Shown: positions 61,813 through 64,000 of the stretch, piece after piece
Position numbering within the stretch: the stretch's first letter is position 1
Layout: each line of letters starts with the position of its first letter
Assembly: GCA_025594325.1 (NCBI GenBank)
Contig: JANHCV010000015.1
Span: 310,001 to 374,000 of the forward strand
Length of the DNA stretch: 64,000 nucleotides
DNA from: Blastocladiella emersonii ATCC 22665
Lineage: Eukaryota; Blastocladiomycota; Blastocladiomycetes; Blastocladiales; Blastocladiaceae
Direction of reading: 5' to 3'
Notes under the pieces: generated by a model
Databases searched by the model: none
Seen by the model: only the letters and a program-made list of their open reading frames with translations
What the model was told of the DNA's origin: nothing
Program-made: the position numbers and the translations under genes

Positions 61813-62639
61813 ATGGACTGCTTGCACCCTATGCATCTCTCGTTCGACGTGCTCGAGCGCGTCGTTGCCATGGCCGCGCCGCGGTCGATGCCCGTGGCTT
61901 CCTCGCGCGCGGTTCACGCCCTTGTCTCGTCGGGCGCCATGCACCTCACCTGGCTCCGCCTCTTAATCACCCGCAAACCTGGATTTCTCGACAGCCTGCC
62001 GCCCAAGTGGCAGACCCCGAATTTGCCGCTCCGCACCAATATGAGCGCATACTTGGGCGATTGCTCCGCGCCGAATGCGCGGCGCGCACTGCTAGTGTGC
62101 GAGGCGAATCACTCATTCGGCCGGGCCACCCAATCACGTCGGAGCTGCTCAATTACCTCGTGCTAGCCGCCCACGTCGATATCCAGCGACGCGGCCTGGA
62201 AACCAGCGGCGAGGCGTGGATCGAACACGTTGCAGGGTTGACAGCGGCCGCAAGCAAAGACCGCTGAGGTGCTGCGTCCTCGCATCCGTTAATCTTGCTT
62301 CTGCAAATTGCCACGTTCCTCGGGTTCATCGGCGATCACGACCTGCTCGAGCAGCTCGTCACGAGCCTTACAACTCGCTTGCAAAGATTTTACCCCTGGG
62401 CGTACCGAGGTCTCGATTTACTTCTCCTGAACTGCGAGTGGGAAACCGAAACCATGCACGCCCTGTTCGCGTGGGCTCGCCCACGCACCTCAGATAAGTG
62501 CCCCACGCCTGGTCTCGTTCCGTACCTTGCGATGCGCGCCGTGTTTCAATGGGACCTGGAGTCAGTGTCTCGATTCGAGCGGGAGCCCTTTGGTTTCGAC
62601 GTCCGCGCCATCATCAACCACGACGACGCCGACGAATGA
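61813..62639 (+). pseudogene. F-box-like family member broken by frameshift and stop
   Basis: Starts MDCLHPMHLSFDVLERVVAM and PRSMPVASSRAVHALVSSGA, nearly the same as the 51.4-kb gene. After NMSAYLG homology continues in another frame (RLLRAECAARTASVRGES onward, from about 62065). A TGA at 62265-62267 then separates the GLTAAASKDR end from the next segment, LLLQIATFLGFIGDHDLLEQ (from 62295). At least one frameshift and one stop or second shift are therefore present. The 5' flanks of this copy and of the 51.4-kb copy are also similar (CGCAACTTCATGCAATGGACT in both), so duplication included upstream DNA. Confidence 0.7.
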
Positions 62640-62867
62640 AAGTTGGAAGCCGCCGCAATGACGTCGCGTTTCCAATCCTCCACGCCTGTGAATCGTGTCC
62701 TCGCGCGCCTCCCCGCCTTGTCGACGTGCAAGCGCTTGTTGCGTATCTCAACCGAGCGGCTGATGTTTTGCACGCTCGATTGATTGAGCGCCTCTGCACA
62801 GTTTTGTTGTCCATTACATGCAAAGTCCGTTTACGTCCTAGTTTCACACCCACCTTTCAACCCACCT

Positions 62868-63977
62868 TCATTCTGAGACCAACGACGCGCGCCGCTGCGC
62901 CTGCTCCATCTCCCGATGCTGCGCAGCCCGCAACGTCGCCATCCACGCGTCGTTCTCGTACCCCGCCTCGCAAGCAGCCGCACACTTGCGCTCCATGACG
63001 CGCACCAGCTCACGCGTCCCCTCCTCCTCAATCGCCGCGTCGAGGAGCGCGACCAGCTCCGCGTCCGGCAACGTGTGGATCGCGAACGCGTCGCCAGCGT
63101 ACCCCGCGAGCCCCGCGGCCGCGACGGCCGGGTGATGCCGCGCGGCGGCGGCGGCGGCCGAGTTGAGGCGCGACGGGAGCGCGTGGTACGCGACGCCGGT
63201 CGTGCCGGAGGGCAGGAGGGCGATGCCCGCGCCGCCCGTCGCGGCGGCGGCGGCTGCGGGCGAGCGCAGCGGGTTTTCGGCGGCGGGGACGCCGAGGAGC
63301 TGGTCCCACGAGATGACGTCGAGGAGCGACGCCATGGACCGCTGCTGGTCGCGCAACCTGCCGGCGTTCTCGCGCTGGACGACCTCGACGTTGAGGGCGA
63401 CGAGCTGCGCGTCGAACTGCTCCGCGGGCATCGCGGTCAGGCGGAGCGCCGTGGGGGATGCGGACCCGGGGAACCGCTGTTTCGGTGCGCGCTGCCGCGC
63501 GTAGTGGAACAGCCACTGCGCGTCCTTGATGCGCGCGGCCAGCGCCGCGTGCTTGTTGGCCCACGCGTACCACAGCGGGGTGCGGCCGAGGGCGTCGGCG
63601 GCGCAGGGGGATGCGCCGGCGTGGAGCAGCGCCTCGACGATGGGCGCGTCGCCGTAGCTCGCGGCGAGGTGCAGCGCCGCGCGGCCCGTCTCGGGGTCGA
63701 CGACCGCGTCGACGTCCGCGCCCGCCTGGATCGCGGTCACGACGACGTGTAGGTCCGAGCCGTGCACCGCGTAGTACAGCTGGTGCGCGAGGTCCGCGGA
63801 GCCCGGGGAGAGGGAGCGGGTGGCGGCGGGCGCGTACGCGAGCTCGAGGTATTTCGCGGATATGTACTCGCGCTTCGAGGCGCGGTCGGACGTGGGGCCG
63901 GGCTTTTGACGCGCCGAGTTGCATAGGTCCGCCTCAAGGAATAGGTTCGCGGCCTTGTTGCCGCGGTCTTGGAGCAG
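62868..63977 (-). CDS. ArfGAP with ankyrin repeats (ACAP/ASAP-like), C-terminal exon only
   Basis: The final exon, 370 codons, is preceded on this strand by an intron whose TAG acceptor is at 63978-63980; the 5' part is outside the window. It opens with the end of an ArfGAP domain (GNKAANLFLEADLCNSARQK, then REYISAKYLELAY). Then come ankyrin repeats: DLHVVVTAIQAGADVDAVVD, GRAALHLAASYGDAPIVEAL and GRTPLWYAWANK. The C-terminal 200 residues contain a helix-rich part and end MEQAQRRASLVSE. ArfGAPs stimulate GTP hydrolysis on Arf at Golgi, endosome or plasma membranes. The catalytic zinc finger and Arg would lie upstream and cannot be checked here. Confidence 0.78.
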   Translation of the reverse strand: MLQDRGNKAANLFLEADLCNSARQKPGPTSDRASKREYISAKYLELAYAPAATRSLSPGSADLAHQLYYAVHGSDLHVVVTAIQAGADVDAVVDPETGRAALHLAASYGDAPIVEALLHAGASPCAADALGRTPLWYAWANKHAALAARIKDAQWLFHYARQRAPKQRFPGSASPTALRLTAMPAEQFDAQLVALNVEVVQRENAGRLRDQQRSMASLLDVISWDQLLGVPAAENPLRSPAAAAAATGGAGIALLPSGTTGVAYHALPSRLNSAAAAAARHHPAVAAAGLAGYAGDAFAIHTLPDAELVALLDAAIEEEGTRELVRVMERKCAAACEAGYENDAWMATLRAAQHREMEQAQRRASLVSE

Positions 63978-64000
63978 CTACAGTTGGCGCGCGTGTCAGT

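Overview
The window looks like nuclear DNA of a high-GC fungus. Genes lie on both strands, coding DNA is strongly GC-biased at third positions, and most genes carry 50-80 nt introns with a GTACG-type donor and an AG acceptor. A gene made of sperm-tail (SHIPPO/STPG, PGPxxY) repeats at 36.5-38.3 kb points to a lineage that keeps a flagellum. My best guess is a zoosporic fungus such as Blastocladiomycota (Allomyces-like). That assignment is inference, not proof.

Layout. 0-17.4 kb is housekeeping: mitoribosomal protein mL38 (cut by the window start), a mitochondrial rhodanese, an MFS transporter, a 2,559-aa GATA factor with two unlike fingers, an AFG1/LACE1-type mitochondrial ATPase, and a secreted protein with two C-type-lectin-like repeats. 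17.4-31.6 kb is accessory. It holds five genes for tiny secreted peptides with one shared 8-cysteine spacing, four with a single module and one with three, all behind the same promoter block about 90 bp before the ATG. A PIF/Harbinger-type transposon sits among them. 31.6-49.0 kb returns to core genes: a NASP-type histone chaperone, a kelch plus cytochrome-b561 fusion, the SHIPPO protein, two small unknowns, a single-pass membrane protein, a stand-alone Yvh1/DUSP12 zinc domain, a kinesin and SAICAR synthetase. 49.3-62.6 kb is accessory again. It carries a decaying F-box-like family, a second same-length Harbinger copy in inverted orientation, and other degenerate DNA. The window closes inside an ArfGAP-ankyrin gene.

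The most novel content is the 8-Cys peptide family (C-x3-C-x3-C-x3-C-x5-C-x3-C-x3-C-x2-C), which I do not recognise. All five members have a signal peptide, an intron just after it, and the same core promoter at a fixed distance. One member has grown by tandem duplication of an exon-intron unit into a three-module precursor with dibasic sites between modules. Together these features suggest a co-regulated secreted peptide arsenal or signalling set. The two transposon copies encode identical products in every frame compared, have clean 3-bp target duplications, and share the same defects, so they probably moved recently with transposase supplied from elsewhere.
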